A DNA stretch of 64,000 nt from Pseudanabaenaceae cyanobacterium SKYG29 (GCA_025055675.1 JANWWT010000003.1:1-64000), one strand, 5' to 3'; positions 20,601 to 29,171 are shown, numbered from the stretch's first letter. Notes: a model not told the origin generated them from the sequence alone. Numbers and translations: made by a program.

Positions 20601-22261
20601 ATTCCCAAACTAGACAGAAGAACTCCTACTTGTCTGCTAAACTTGCGATAGATAGATGTCAACAAATGGGGAGGTCGGTTATTTACTGCTCCATCACTAT
20701 CCATCAAACCAGCAAGATAGGCAGCTCGAATTTCTACTGTAGCTTGTAAAATCCACTGAGGGACTTCTAAAGGACAGTTAGGTTGCTTGATGTGTTGATG
20801 AAAGTATTCTGCCAATCGAATTGATGAACAAATGACCTTTGCCGTATTTTCGGTCCGAGAGTTCTTACGAGTTGCTGTCACTCCAAACAAAGCCAGAACA
20901 CGATCGATTTTTTGTTGTATCTTTTGACTCAATTCAATTTGAGCAGAGTTCATTGCCCATTCAACTCGACCATAGGGTTTTCCATATTTGTTTCTCCCCA
21001 GAGCTACGTAACCGTTTCCATGAGTAAATCCTATCAGCCAAGCAACATCAGGGGTTAAGTCAGGTATGGTAATTGATTTCGCAGTCCGACTTTGTTTCGG
21101 TCTTTGGGCTGTAGTATCTGGGGGCAAACTTGTCACTATACCCGGAATCACTTGGGTGTTATGTATCAACCGATCGTTTGGCTCTAGTGCTACCACGTAT
21201 TTCCATTTGATCCCCCCCTCAGCATCTGCAAGAACTGCGACACGATGATTCAACGTCGCTCTAGGGAAAGTGGCATTGGTCTCAATCTCGGTAATTTCTT
21301 GGACACCTTGGTCAAATTTTTGCACCACTCTTCTAAACCCGATCGGTGTTTGCACTAAATCACCGACCTGTACATCTTTGATGGGTACAAGCCCCCGAAT
21401 TGTGTGCACTAAAGCATCTTCTGGAAGACATCTCCTAATATTACCTGCTACAACACAAACAGCCGCTTCATCAATCAACAAGCAACACTCAACGGATGTT
21501 AACTTTCTCCCGATCGCGCGGTTGAGAATCTTGGCACACCTTTCGTACAAACCAGGCAGTTTTACTGGGTTAGCCACCCCCCCAAACCCCTTGAGCGGCT
21601 CTCCCGCAGGACGGACATCACTCACATCAACTACAACATCTACTTCACCAGCAAACCGTCGGTCTGCTGCCAACTCCAGCACTGTCTGGTAGGATTTCAC
21701 CCACCCCCTGCGGCTGTCCCCCACGAAAATAAAAGCCTTTTGCGCTCCGATGTCTAGTAAGACCTCTGTCTCCTCCCGCCGCTTCTCTTTGGGTGTAGCC
21801 CCGATCGTGCCTACTACCTGTACATTTAACTTGTTGCGGATAACAGGCAGTTGGTTAATGTATTTGGGTTCTAGGACTGCCCCTGTGCCAGAGCCCTGCA
21901 TTGCCAAATCCATGAGCAGCCCGAAACTCTCCCAATCAGTGATGTTTGTGGAAGTGCAGTTGTAGGCGCCGGAGTAATTAGCGGGGTTCTCTAGCCAGGG
22001 TGTGCCCCCTACCCACAACCACCGTCCAGAGGTAAGGCATTGCAACGATCGTTGGTAGCGGTCAATTAGTGCCGCCTCTGCCTCCGTCAGTTTCCCTAAT
22101 TTCCTTAGTCCCTCCAGAGTGCGTTGACATACATCTAGCCAACTCTCCCTTGCACGCACAGGCGGTTCGCGAGTCTCACCGAGCGGCTGAACTTGTCGCA
22201 GCCGACTATAGGTGCGGTAGAAGACAGGATTGGCAACTGGAGCTGATTCAGGAAAACTCAT
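17669..22261 (-). CDS. nrdJ: Class II (adenosylcobalamin-dependent) ribonucleotide reductase containing two inteins
   Basis: A 1530-codon frame, of which only about 761 residues are extein, the normal size of a monomeric B12-dependent ribonucleoside-triphosphate reductase. Extein parts are residues 1-277, 685-816 and 1179-1530. Visible landmarks are Cys102 in AYNCTS, the NP|CGEI motif carrying the radical Cys1179 and Glu1181, the redox partner Cys1189 in FHCNL, the PAGTKSLLTNASPG loop and a C-terminal Cys pair (PCDSDKC). The reductase makes deoxynucleotides without an R2 subunit. Residues 26-34 (PLGETREPP) derive from a dispersed DNA repeat and look like a tolerated insertion near the N-terminus. 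The gene diverges from argG. Confidence 0.95.
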   Translation of the reverse strand: MSFPESAPVANPVFYRTYSRLRQVQPLGETREPPVRARESWLDVCQRTLEGLRKLGKLTEAEAALIDRYQRSLQCLTSGRWLWVGGTPWLENPANYSGAYNCTSTNITDWESFGLLMDLAMQGSGTGAVLEPKYINQLPVIRNKLNVQVVGTIGATPKEKRREETEVLLDIGAQKAFIFVGDSRRGWVKSYQTVLELAADRRFAGEVDVVVDVSDVRPAGEPLKGFGGVANPVKLPGLYERCAKILNRAIGRKLTSVECCLLIDEAAVCVVAGNIRRCLPEDALVHTIRGLVPIKDVQVGDLVQTPIGFRRVVQKFDQGVQEITEIETNATFPRATLNHRVAVLADAEGGIKWKYVVALEPNDRLIHNTQVIPGIVTSLPPDTTAQRPKQSRTAKSITIPDLTPDVAWLIGFTHGNGYVALGRNKYGKPYGRVEWAMNSAQIELSQKIQQKIDRVLALFGVTATRKNSRTENTAKVICSSIRLAEYFHQHIKQPNCPLEVPQWILQATVEIRAAYLAGLMDSDGAVNNRPPHLLTSIYRKFSRQVGVLLSSLGIPSRLKILTPTQEKWQVKYNLTIPACKKQYNSLIAPYSIKGAVKEGLKMYGFTIPGEMMRSCYTYSEMRKMGFNGAHDIDANYERYIEQSDVDMDIPVTFKGLGVQDYVPTYDLEVEEAHCFYCDGYLTHNSAGMRQGASEDEEFANAKANLWQQDEQGNWRIDPDRDALRMSNHTRVFHRKPTLEETIEAVRKQYYSGEGAIQWAGEAVARSNADILFDLTIKQEFLKAYTENRAREWLQVKHPTMPEVELNHRLQRYGLNPCHSGDTLVATNLGLVPIAELVGKKFQVLVDLRAIGLQGTALTDAIAFPSGVKTTYQITLANGMQMRCTDNHQHLTNRGWVATRELTPEHRILIQKGEGEFGVGTISVEQAQMLGWLYGDGSIYQHRGRLDAVFYINQVEFANAFPVLSRAVRSITGYEPSLVKGVYTFHTGARAINEFLEKIKFTTKQSLPLDFLCQSREVIVGFLQGIFSADGAVNVAARHIDLVSQSLTLLRQIQLLLLNLGIRSSIREKQKPNSPGITYYLKDGTQKISSNRGSWRLLIYRAEAKKFAEKIGFPLSEQKQYKLQEFVNWQSSRCYSDEVVDSWFSSAVVSVTEWTQENVFDLQVPFTNSFIANGCITHNCGEILGSDFHCNLAEVHLNQINPNDRLTQREAFTAGALAVASLLNHKFVVERYQRSRELDPIVGVSFTGLFDFFVHLFGVDWLRWWAEGRPSSKEGEQYRQTEREYLTFWRQVVHEVVWDYCDRHGLKRPNRCTTVQPAGTKSLLTNASPGWHPPKAARYIRRITFRKDDPVALACLDYGYNIVPSQSDKDEQGNLLNDPFDPRCTEWLVEIPVEVPWANLPGADEIDIAKFSALAQFDFYMQVQKFYTTHNTSATIELRESEIEPLARRIYEAIQNDEGYISAALLARFDDHQTFPRLPFEPIDKATYDRLVAEVLARRKTDDFHAALAKYDRGVQEEAGPAPCDSDKCLR
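18728..19813 (-). other. Intein 2 of NrdJ (362 residues, LAGLIDADG endonuclease)
   Basis: Occupies residues 817-1178. It begins with Cys (CHSGDTLV, block A) and ends ITHN followed by extein Cys (blocks F/G), the canonical splice junctions. Block B has CTDNH. The endonuclease motifs are LGWLYGDG and LQGIFSADG, both keeping the acidic residue, so homing activity may be retained. The insertion point splits Asn-Pro from the catalytic Cys of the NPCGEI motif, so the enzyme cannot be active until the intein is removed. Intein DNA is more AT-rich than the extein DNA. Confidence 0.95.
20210..21430 (-). other. Intein 1 of NrdJ (407 residues, degenerate first LAGLIDADG motif)
   Basis: Occupies residues 278-684. 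It starts CLPEDALVHT (block A), has TLNH (block B) and ends YLTHN followed by extein Ser (SAGMRQG), so splicing residues are intact with a +1 serine. The two endonuclease motifs read LIGFTHGNG and LAGLMDSDG. The first has Asn where the catalytic Asp/Glu is expected, which should impair DNA cleavage while leaving splicing. The insertion lies between GNIRR and SAGMRQG. Confidence 0.93.
22162..22189 (-). repeat. Dispersed 24-bp repeat, copy in the nrdJ N-terminal coding region
   Basis: A copy with core TCGGTGAGACTCGCGA on the minus strand, in the frame that reads PLGETREP (NrdJ residues 26-33). The same core occurs at 44678, 44724, 45575 (twice) and 46819 in other genes. Confidence 0.85.
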
Positions 22262-22382
22262 AACTACCTCGGTAGACGGGGCATATCAATATAGCATTGG
22301 GGTAGCCATTACTACAACCTAAAATCATCGCCATAATGTTTGCTATTTCCTGTAAACTGTACGGACGAGCGAGCAAAGTAAC

Positions 22383-23588
22383 ATGGCAAGGGCAAAAAAA
22401 GTTGTTTTGGCGTATTCGGGGGGCGTAGATACCTCTGTGTGTATTCCCTACCTGAAACATGAATGGGGAGTGGAAGAAGTCATCACTCTAGCAGCAGATT
22501 TGGGGCAGGGAGAAGAGTTAGAACCAATTCAGAAAAAGGCGCTGGCTGCAGGCGCAAACATTTCCCTAGTGGAAAATGTACAGACAGAATTTGTGAGGGA
22601 CTATGCTTTTCCTGCTATTCAAGCCAATGCTCTCTACGAGAATCGCTATCCCCTGTCTACGGCTTTGGCGCGTCCCCTAATTGCCAAGATACTGGTGGAA
22701 ACGGCTCACAAGTACGGCGCCGATGCTGTTGCCCACGGTTGTACAGGCAAAGGCAATGACCAAGTGCGGTTTGATGTCTCCATTGCTGCCCTTGACCCCA
22801 AGCTGAAAGTCCTCGCCCCAGCGCGGGAGTGGGGAATGAGTCGAGAAGAAACGATCGCTTACGGGGAAAAATATGGCATTCCTGCCCCTGTTAAGAAGTC
22901 TTCCCCCTACAGCATCGATCGGAATTTATTGGGACGCAGTATCGAGGCGGGAATTTTAGAAGATGCTTGGCAAGAACCCCCCGAAGAAATTTTTGCCATG
23001 ACCAAAGCGATCGGTGATACGCCTGATGCACCTCAGTATGTGGAAATTGGCTTTGATGGGGGTGTGCCTGTATCAATAGATGGAGAGAATCTATCACCTG
23101 TGGAGTTGATCCAAAAATTGAATACGATCGCTGGCAATCACGGGGTGGGGCGGATTGACATGATTGAGAATCGCCTAGTGGGAATTAAATCCAGGGAAAT
23201 CTACGAAGCCCCTGCCCTAATGGTGCTGATTCAAGCCCATCGGGACTTAGAGAGTCTCACCTTGCCCAAGGAAGTAACCCACTACAAACAGGGAATTGAA
23301 ACTACCTATGCCCAACTGGTCTATAACGGGCTGTGGTATAGTCCCCTGCGGCAAGCTTTGGATGGCTTTATCAGAGTGACCCAGGAAAAAGTAACAGGAA
23401 CAGTACGGGTAAAATTGCACAAAGGGACGGCGCAAATCGTGGGGCGTAAATCTCCCTACAGCCTCTACAGTGAAGACCTAGCAACCTATACCAGTGCTGA
23501 CCAATTTGACCACAAGGCGGCTGAAGGTTTCATCTACATCTGGGGCTTGCCTACTAGGGTCTGGGCGCAAATGCATGCATCGACATAG
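22383..23588 (+). CDS. argG: Argininosuccinate synthase
   Basis: A 401-residue enzyme joining citrulline and aspartate with ATP in arginine synthesis. The PP-loop [10 protein letters not shown] near residue 10 binds [16 protein letters not shown] and [15 protein letters not shown] are family signatures. The ATG is unambiguous because the family begins a few residues before the PP-loop. It diverges from nrdJ across 121 bases. Its stop codon lies inside the first unit of a 20-bp tandem duplication (23578-23617). Confidence 0.97.
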   Translation: MARAKKVVLAYSGGVDTSVCIPYLKHEWGVEEVITLAADLGQGEELEPIQKKALAAGANISLVENVQTEFVRDYAFPAIQANALYENRYPLSTALARPLIAKILVETAHKYGADAVAHGCTGKGNDQVRFDVSIAALDPKLKVLAPAREWGMSREETIAYGEKYGIPAPVKKSSPYSIDRNLLGRSIEAGILEDAWQEPPEEIFAMTKAIGDTPDAPQYVEIGFDGGVPVSIDGENLSPVELIQKLNTIAGNHGVGRIDMIENRLVGIKSREIYEAPALMVLIQAHRDLESLTLPKEVTHYKQGIETTYAQLVYNGLWYSPLRQALDGFIRVTQEKVTGTVRVKLHKGTAQIVGRKSPYSLYSEDLATYTSADQFDHKAAEGFIYIWGLPTRVWAQMHAST

Positions 23589-23617
23589 CTCAGCTAGCAT
23601 CGACATAGCTCAGTTAG
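23578..23617 (+). repeat. Two 20-bp tandem units spanning the argG stop codon
   Basis: The units at 23578-23597 and 23598-23617 (core ATCGACATAGCTCAG) differ at one base. The first contains the argG TAG at 23586-23588. This looks like a recent local duplication in the argG to PH-protein spacer. Confidence 0.85.
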
Positions 23618-23620
23618 CAG

Positions 23621-24043
23621 ATGAGTAGTGATTACCTGGAACCAGAGCGCAAGTTTTTTGAGGGACATCCCCACCCGATCGGGAGTCTCTCGCGGCTTTT
23701 TATCTGCTTTGTGACGTTAGGGCTGGGCTATATCTTTTTTTGGTTACAATCGCGGACTAAGACCTACTTGATCACCGACCAGCGAGTTCTCATCGAAGAA
23801 GGCTTGTTTTCCCAGACCGTCCACACGATCGAGTTGTACAAAATAGAAGATATTGCCATTCAAAAGCCCTTTGGTCAGCGTTTGTTGGGCACAGGTAACT
23901 TAATAATTTACACTAAGGATGTCACCCACCCCCAAGTCCTGTTGGAGAGATTGCCGATCGATGTCCGCCAACTTTATGAACTAATGCGTCCTGCCATTCA
24001 AGCAGCTAAGCGCCTTTATTTGCGAGAAGATTTGCGAGACTAG
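23621..24043 (+). CDS. Bacterial PH-domain membrane protein
   Basis: A 140-residue protein with a hydrophobic segment (about 24-42) followed by a PH-like domain carrying the usual TKTYLITDQRVLIEEGLFSQTVHTIELYKIEDIAIQK pattern of YdbS/bPH2 proteins, and a basic C-terminal helix. It is probably membrane-associated. The specific role is unknown. It follows argG by 32 bases. Confidence 0.8.
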   Translation: MSSDYLEPERKFFEGHPHPIGSLSRLFICFVTLGLGYIFFWLQSRTKTYLITDQRVLIEEGLFSQTVHTIELYKIEDIAIQKPFGQRLLGTGNLIIYTKDVTHPQVLLERLPIDVRQLYELMRPAIQAAKRLYLREDLRD

Positions 24044-24044
24044 T

Positions 24045-25037
24045 CTAAACTTTTTGCCCTAGCCATAGTCCAAACCAACCCCGATCGTCTTGCCAGGTCT
24101 GCAGCCCGCGGAATCCCTTTGTTCTCAGTTCATTGGTCAGTTCTGGCAGATTGAATTTGCGGGAAATTTCTGTGCGAATTCTCTCCCCTGCCTGTAAGGA
24201 CAAACGCAAATCTAAACCCTGCAGATAAACATCCTGGTTAACCAGACTTTCTAAATACATCTCGATCTGATGCTCCGCATCGTTATAGATAGCCACATGG
24301 CGGAAGTTAGACAGATTAAAATTAGCACCAAACCTACGGTTCAAGTGGGCAAGAATATTCAGATTAAAGGCAGCAGTTACCCCTTGGGCATCGTTATATG
24401 CAGCTTCTAAAATAGCTTTGTCTTTGTGCAAATCTACCCCTAATAGAAAATAGTCCCCTCCTTGCAACCCCTGATAAACTTGCTGGAAAAAGGTAGCACA
24501 TTGCTGCCGATCGAGATTCCCTAAACTGCTCCCTAAAAAATAGAGCAATCGGCAGGGCAACTGGGTAGGGGGGAGATGGGCAAGGGCTTCTTCATAGGTA
24601 GCGACAATTCCATGTACTTCTAAGCCTGGGTAGGACTGCAAAAGATTATAAGCACTGATTTCTAGGATGCTGCTGCTAATATCAATAGGCGTATATCTCA
24701 GAGGTAAACCCCGTTGCTGATATGCCTGTAAAATGATGTGGGTTTTACGGGAACTGCCACTACCTAATTCCACTAACTCACAAGCTCCTGTATAACTTGG
24801 CAACTGGGGTGCTACCTTTGCTAAGAGCTCTGTTTCTGTTCTTGTCAAATAATATTCGGGCAGTAAACAAATTGCTTCAAACAGTTGGGAACCCCGATCG
24901 TCATAGAAATATTTAGGGGGAATTTGTTTAGGAATTTGCGTCAAGGAGTGAGTCAATTCTGCTGCTTCCTGGGGGGAAAAGCGGGGGCTAACTAGTTTTT
25001 GCAGAGTCAGACGGGAAGAAGTAGTAACCATAAACAT
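24045..25037 (-). CDS. EgtD-like L-histidine N-alpha-methyltransferase family protein
   Basis: A 330-residue S-adenosylmethionine methyltransferase. Family features are KYFYDDRGSQLFEAIC near residue 42, the SAM site ELGSGSSRKT near residue 89, YTPIDISSSIL, and FLGSSLGNLDR. This is the EgtD/DUF2260 type that makes hercynine for ergothioneine. No egtB sulfoxide synthase lies adjacent, so the pathway is not proved by context. Its stop lies one base beyond the end of the convergent PH gene. Whether it is a true histidine methyltransferase depends on active-site residues I cannot align here. Confidence 0.82.
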   Translation of the reverse strand: MFMVTTSSRLTLQKLVSPRFSPQEAAELTHSLTQIPKQIPPKYFYDDRGSQLFEAICLLPEYYLTRTETELLAKVAPQLPSYTGACELVELGSGSSRKTHIILQAYQQRGLPLRYTPIDISSSILEISAYNLLQSYPGLEVHGIVATYEEALAHLPPTQLPCRLLYFLGSSLGNLDRQQCATFFQQVYQGLQGGDYFLLGVDLHKDKAILEAAYNDAQGVTAAFNLNILAHLNRRFGANFNLSNFRHVAIYNDAEHQIEMYLESLVNQDVYLQGLDLRLSLQAGERIRTEISRKFNLPELTNELRTKGFRGLQTWQDDRGWFGLWLGQKV

Positions 25038-25064
25038 AGTGCACGCTTTTTGGGATTGTAAAGT

Positions 25065-25991
25065 TCAACGGACACGCTGGCAACGGAGATGATTAAGAAA
25101 TTCTAAAAAACTATCTGGAGGCGTAGCTTCTACAGCAATGGTTGTACCTAGGGTGGGGTGGGTAAAGGTGAGTTTCCAGGCGTGGAGGGCTTGATGGGGC
25201 ATTTTTCTGGCGATTTGGGGGGAAACGTGGGAGTAGAGGGGGTCACCGACAATGGGATGGCGGATATGGGCACAGTGCACACGGATTTGGTGAGTCCGTC
25301 CTGTTTCTAATTGAAAATGCAAGAGGGCGTACATCCCCAGTTTTTCCTGTAATTGCCAGTGGGTAACGGCGGGTCTACCAGTGGGAACAACTGCCATCTT
25401 CTGTCTATCTTTGGGATGTCTACCAATGGGAGCAGCAATTGTGCCAGTAGTCTGACTGGGTACGCCATGCACAATGCCTAAGTACTCTCTCTTAGCCGTC
25501 TTCTGTTGAATTTGTAGCTGCAAACTGTGATGTGCCCGATCGGTTTTTGCTATTACAATCGCACCGCTAGTATCTTTATCTAAACGATGGACAATACCTG
25601 GTCTTTCCACACCATTAATACCTGACAGATGGTCGCAATGGGCGAGAATGCCATGGACAAGAGTAAGATTGTTATGACCAGGGGCAGGATGGACAACTAG
25701 ACCCACAGGCTTGTTAATTACTAACAGTTCCTCATCCTCATAGAGAATTGCTAAAGGAATAGCTTGGGGAGTTAATTCTAGGGACTGACTGGGGGGTATA
25801 GTGATAGTAACCCGATCGTTTGCTTTCACCAAAAAGTTTTTGTCTACAATTAGTTGTTCATTTATCCGCACATGACCCTCAGTGATTAACTTCTGCAGAC
25901 GGGAGCGGGATAAATCAGACCATACCGTGGATAAATAACGATCGAGGCGGGTTGGTGCTTCTGTTATTACTATTGTTTGCCTTACTTCCAT
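25065..25991 (-). CDS. RluA-family pseudouridine synthase (RluD-like)
   Basis: A 308-residue protein with an N-terminal S4 RNA-binding domain (about 13-75) and a catalytic domain holding HRLDKDTSG, whose Asp is the nucleophile that isomerises uridine. Later RTHQIRVH and VGDPLYS motifs are typical. It probably modifies 23S rRNA, as RluD does, but RluA-family members cannot be assigned to a site by sequence reading alone. It lies just downstream of trpF on the same strand (6-base gap). Confidence 0.9.
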   Translation of the reverse strand: MEVRQTIVITEAPTRLDRYLSTVWSDLSRSRLQKLITEGHVRINEQLIVDKNFLVKANDRVTITIPPSQSLELTPQAIPLAILYEDEELLVINKPVGLVVHPAPGHNNLTLVHGILAHCDHLSGINGVERPGIVHRLDKDTSGAIVIAKTDRAHHSLQLQIQQKTAKREYLGIVHGVPSQTTGTIAAPIGRHPKDRQKMAVVPTGRPAVTHWQLQEKLGMYALLHFQLETGRTHQIRVHCAHIRHPIVGDPLYSHVSPQIARKMPHQALHAWKLTFTHPTLGTTIAVEATPPDSFLEFLNHLRCQRVR

Positions 25992-25997
25992 CTGCTG

Positions 25998-26612
25998 CTA
26001 ACGAATGACAGATAATAACTCCGCAATTTTAGCGATATTTTTTATACCAGGAGCATCTTCCACACCACTGGAAAGATCAATACCATTAGGTTTCGTTTGT
26101 GTGATAGCGTCTTTGACATTACTAGGGGAGAGACCACCAGCCAACCACCAAGGACAAGGAGAGTGAAAATTAGTTAGTAATGACCAATCGATCGGTTTGC
26201 CTGTCCCCCCACTGCCGTTATCCAATAGCAAGACATCAATAACTTTAGCATAAGTCTGGGCAAGCTGTAGGTCAGACACTCCCCTAACTGCAATAGCTTT
26301 GATGAGAAGTTTATGGGGAAACAATTCCCTAATCTGCTGACAGAAACCTAGGGATTCTTGACCGTGCAATTGGATAGCATCAAGGCGACATGTGTTTATA
26401 ACAGAGGTGACTTCCCCTACGGATTGGTTGCGAAAGACACAGACAGTTTTAACAGACTTGGGTAGATTTTCTACTAGGGGGGGGAGACAATCAGGAGGAA
26501 CATAACGGGGGGTATTGGGTACGACAATAAAACCTAGGAAATCCACGCCCAAATCGGCAATCATTTCTGCCTGTGCTCTTTGGGTAATGCCACAGATTTT
26601 GACAGTAATCAT
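25998..26612 (-). CDS. trpF: Phosphoribosylanthranilate isomerase
   Basis: About 204 residues from ATG at 26612 (MITVKICGIT); a TTG two codons earlier is possible. A TIM barrel with the catalytic Cys in VKICGI, IQLHGQE, LLLDNGSGGTGKPIDW with the catalytic Asp, and LAGGLSPSNV phosphate loops. It catalyses the Amadori rearrangement in tryptophan synthesis. It stands alone here, as scattered trp genes do in cyanobacteria, and is followed closely by the pseudouridine synthase. Confidence 0.95.
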   Translation of the reverse strand: MITVKICGITQRAQAEMIADLGVDFLGFIVVPNTPRYVPPDCLPPLVENLPKSVKTVCVFRNQSVGEVTSVINTCRLDAIQLHGQESLGFCQQIRELFPHKLLIKAIAVRGVSDLQLAQTYAKVIDVLLLDNGSGGTGKPIDWSLLTNFHSPCPWWLAGGLSPSNVKDAITQTKPNGIDLSSGVEDAPGIKNIAKIAELLSVIR

Positions 26613-26656
26613 TAGCAATCAACATCAGTAACCTCTGTCTATGTTAAACTAAGCCT

Positions 26657-27784
26657 ATGCAGTACAAACGGTTTGGCAAGACAGAAATGCGGTTTTCCGT
26701 CTTCTCCCTGGGGGGGATGCGTTTCCTGGAGTCGGAAGCTAATGCGATTGCCACAATTGAAAAGGCTTTAGAACTAGGTATCAATCACATTGAAACTGCT
26801 AAAGGCTACGGCAAAAGTGAGGAATATATTGGGGCAGCTTTTCAGCGGGGGTTGCATCGTTATCGACAACAAATCTATGTCACAACCAAAATTCCCCCTA
26901 CCCCCGACCGACAATCTATGGAGGAACTGATTAAGCGTTCTTTGGATCGTCTTAACCTAGATTATATAGACAATTTCGATATTCACGGCATCAACACCTG
27001 GGAACATTATGAGTTAGTAAAACAGCCCGATGGCTGCATGGCGGCGGTACAAGAAGCAGTTAATCAAGGTTTAATTCGGCATGTGGGATTTTCTACCCAT
27101 GCCCCCCTAGAAATTATCCTCGCTACTATCAATTTGGACATCTTTGCTTCGGTAAATTTGCATTACTATTATTTTAATCAAAGGAATTTGCCCGCCGTGG
27201 AGTTAGCCCACCAAAAAGATATGGGTGTGTTTATTATTTCTCCCTCTGACAAAGGCGGTATGCTCTATCAACCCCCTGAGAAGTTAAAACAACTCTGCGC
27301 CCCCTTTACCCCTCTCTATCTCAACGATCGGTTTCTCCTCTCTGACCCCCGTGTCCACACCCTTAGTTTAGGGGCAGCTAATCCCCAGGAATTTCTGGAT
27401 CACGCTCCTGCTTGGGACAATATTGCCCCCCTTTCTCAGGCAGAAAAAGCTGCTTTAGCCCGCCTCGATCGTCAATATTTTACTTTGGGCACCGATCGGT
27501 GTAGTCAATGTTTTCAATGTTTGCCCTGCCCAGAGGAAATCAATATCCCTGAAGTGTTACGCCTACGCAATCTGGCCGTTGCCTTTGACATGGTAGAGTT
27601 TGGTAAATATCGCTATCGTATGTTTGAAAATGCGGGTCATTGGTTTCCAGGTAAAAAAGCAAATAAATGTACAGATTGTGGGGAATGTTTACCCCGCTGC
27701 CCTGAAAATTTAGATATTCCTAAGCTACTCCGTGATACCCATAATCGCCTCTACACGCAGGAAGGTAAACGCCTGTGGGAATAA
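26657..27784 (+). CDS. Aldo/keto reductase with C-terminal 4Fe-4S ferredoxin domain
   Basis: A 375-residue protein. Residues 1-265 are an AKR barrel (MQYKRFGKTEMRFSVFSLGGMR; catalytic-type Asp/Tyr region near AKGYGKSEEYIG, Lys in TTKIPP, His in DIHGIN). The tail has two Cys clusters, CSQCFQCLPC and CTDCGECLPRC, typical of 4Fe-4S binding. Such fusions are widespread, with unknown substrates. The next gene starts 10 bases before its stop. Confidence 0.9.
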   Translation: MQYKRFGKTEMRFSVFSLGGMRFLESEANAIATIEKALELGINHIETAKGYGKSEEYIGAAFQRGLHRYRQQIYVTTKIPPTPDRQSMEELIKRSLDRLNLDYIDNFDIHGINTWEHYELVKQPDGCMAAVQEAVNQGLIRHVGFSTHAPLEIILATINLDIFASVNLHYYYFNQRNLPAVELAHQKDMGVFIISPSDKGGMLYQPPEKLKQLCAPFTPLYLNDRFLLSDPRVHTLSLGAANPQEFLDHAPAWDNIAPLSQAEKAALARLDRQYFTLGTDRCSQCFQCLPCPEEINIPEVLRLRNLAVAFDMVEFGKYRYRMFENAGHWFPGKKANKCTDCGECLPRCPENLDIPKLLRDTHNRLYTQEGKRLWE

Positions 27785-28164
27785 CAAGGTCCTTGGTTTT
27801 ACTGTCAGTAATTCTGGTTGCCTCTAATGCTGGGGCTGAAACAGTTGTTCCCCAAGACCCTATGCAACCTAGCCCCTGGTGGGTAATCGATCGGTTTGGA
27901 CAAAACTTAGTTATTGACACTACCATTGACCCTGCCCAGAAGCGAATAATTCTTACGGTGGATACGGGTGTCTGGTCAAACTTAGATTACCTAGGGCGTT
28001 ACAGCGTGCTCCACCATCTCAGTAGCAGTGTCATTCCCTACAATTACAGTCTGGTTGTACAAACTAAACGCCAAGTTACTCTTGCTACCTATGCTAAACA
28101 AGGAGACAATTGGGATATTCTACCCCCTGGTATTGGTGCCCTGCCTCTCCGTCCCCGCCGTTAA
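27775..28164 (+). CDS. Small secreted protein, function unknown
   Basis: A 129-residue protein starting at GTG, with a clear signal peptide (SLVLLSVILVASNAGA, cleavage before ETVV). The mature part has PWWVIDRFGQNLVIDTTIDPAQKRIILTVDTG and no cysteines. It overlaps the upstream aldo/keto reductase by 10 bases and the convergent holA gene by 45 bases at its 3' end. I do not recognise a family; the consistent reading frame and signal peptide argue that it is real. Confidence 0.65.
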   Translation: MGITRSLVLLSVILVASNAGAETVVPQDPMQPSPWWVIDRFGQNLVIDTTIDPAQKRIILTVDTGVWSNLDYLGRYSVLHHLSSSVIPYNYSLVVQTKRQVTLATYAKQGDNWDILPPGIGALPLRPRR

Positions 28165-29136
28165 GGTTTGACAGAGGCGCATTATAGTTGTCTGCAGTGT
28201 GAGTATTTCTGTTGCTCCTGTTTTTAGGGCTACCTCTGCTTCTAACAAAATTTGCAAACTAGTGAATAACTGGTGGGAGGACAAAGACTGTACTTCTTTT
28301 TTCAAGAAGTAAACCCGCTTGGGATTCCCTAACTCTGCTAGTTCAGCTATCTTTTTCTCATCTTTTTCTCCTGCTTCTACCATTGCCCTAACCTGCAACC
28401 AGGTACGAAATTGCCCTACCAAGGTGGCGATGATTCTTAAAGGGGGTTCATTATTAGCTAAAAGTTCTTGTAATAACAGGAAAGACCGATCGGTATTGCC
28501 CTGGCGAATTGCCTGCCCTAGCTGTAAGGTATTGTGTCCACTAGCTGTGACTAATTGCTGTAGTTCTTCTATAGAAGGGGGTTTAGGGCTGTCTCCCATC
28601 CATAACTTTATTTTCTGCATCTCTTGATGTAAACGCCTTGTATCATTGCCGATGGCTTCTGCTAAAAACTCGATCGTTTCTGCTGGTAAACCTATCTCAT
28701 AGCCCTTAGCTACATCTGCCACTAGTTTAATAATTGCTTCTTCCTGCCAGGGGGCTAGGAGGGAAAACTCCTTGATGTCGCCGTATTGTTGCAGCAATTT
28801 TACTGCTCGGCAACGACTGTCAGGTTTGTCGGCATGACTAAATACTAGATGAGATTCTGGGGGCAAATTAGCTAGACAACGCTCCAGGTAAGTCAACACT
28901 TCTTCCGCACACTTTTTCCCGATCGGGCAGTCAGACAGCCAAGTTAAGCGTCCACCATTGCCGAAAGGTGTAGTGATTGCCAAGGTCAGCCCCTCTATAA
29001 TCTGACTATCAGCCGAAGCGGAAATTTTTGTGAAGTTGAAGTCCTGCCATGCCCTATCTACAACCTGCTGCCGCAGACGATCGACTGCCCAGGCAATTGC
29101 ATATTCGTCATTTCCCCAGTAAAAATGCGTAGGCAT
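28120..29136 (-). CDS. holA: DNA polymerase III delta subunit
   Basis: A 338-residue clamp-loader delta subunit. It begins MPTHFYWGNDEYAIAWAVDRLRQQVV, and later regions such as LVFSHADKPDSR, FLAEAIGNDTRRLHQEMQKI and the C-terminal collar domain (LLANNEPPLRIIATLVGQFR) match the HolA pattern. It opens the beta clamp during DNA replication. The last 14 codons are convergent with the end of the small secreted protein gene. Confidence 0.9.
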   Translation of the reverse strand: MPTHFYWGNDEYAIAWAVDRLRQQVVDRAWQDFNFTKISASADSQIIEGLTLAITTPFGNGGRLTWLSDCPIGKKCAEEVLTYLERCLANLPPESHLVFSHADKPDSRCRAVKLLQQYGDIKEFSLLAPWQEEAIIKLVADVAKGYEIGLPAETIEFLAEAIGNDTRRLHQEMQKIKLWMGDSPKPPSIEELQQLVTASGHNTLQLGQAIRQGNTDRSFLLLQELLANNEPPLRIIATLVGQFRTWLQVRAMVEAGEKDEKKIAELAELGNPKRVYFLKKEVQSLSSHQLFTSLQILLEAEVALKTGATEILTLQTTIMRLCQTLTAGTERQGTNTRG

Positions 29137-29171
29137 TGTATGATTTTAACCAGTGTGGTGGGAGGTAAGTT

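Noticed and set aside
22262-22382. Possible cobalamin riboswitch before B12-dependent nrdJ
   Set aside because: The gap to divergent argG is only 121 bases, too short for a cobalamin riboswitch, and no B12-box-like sequence was seen.
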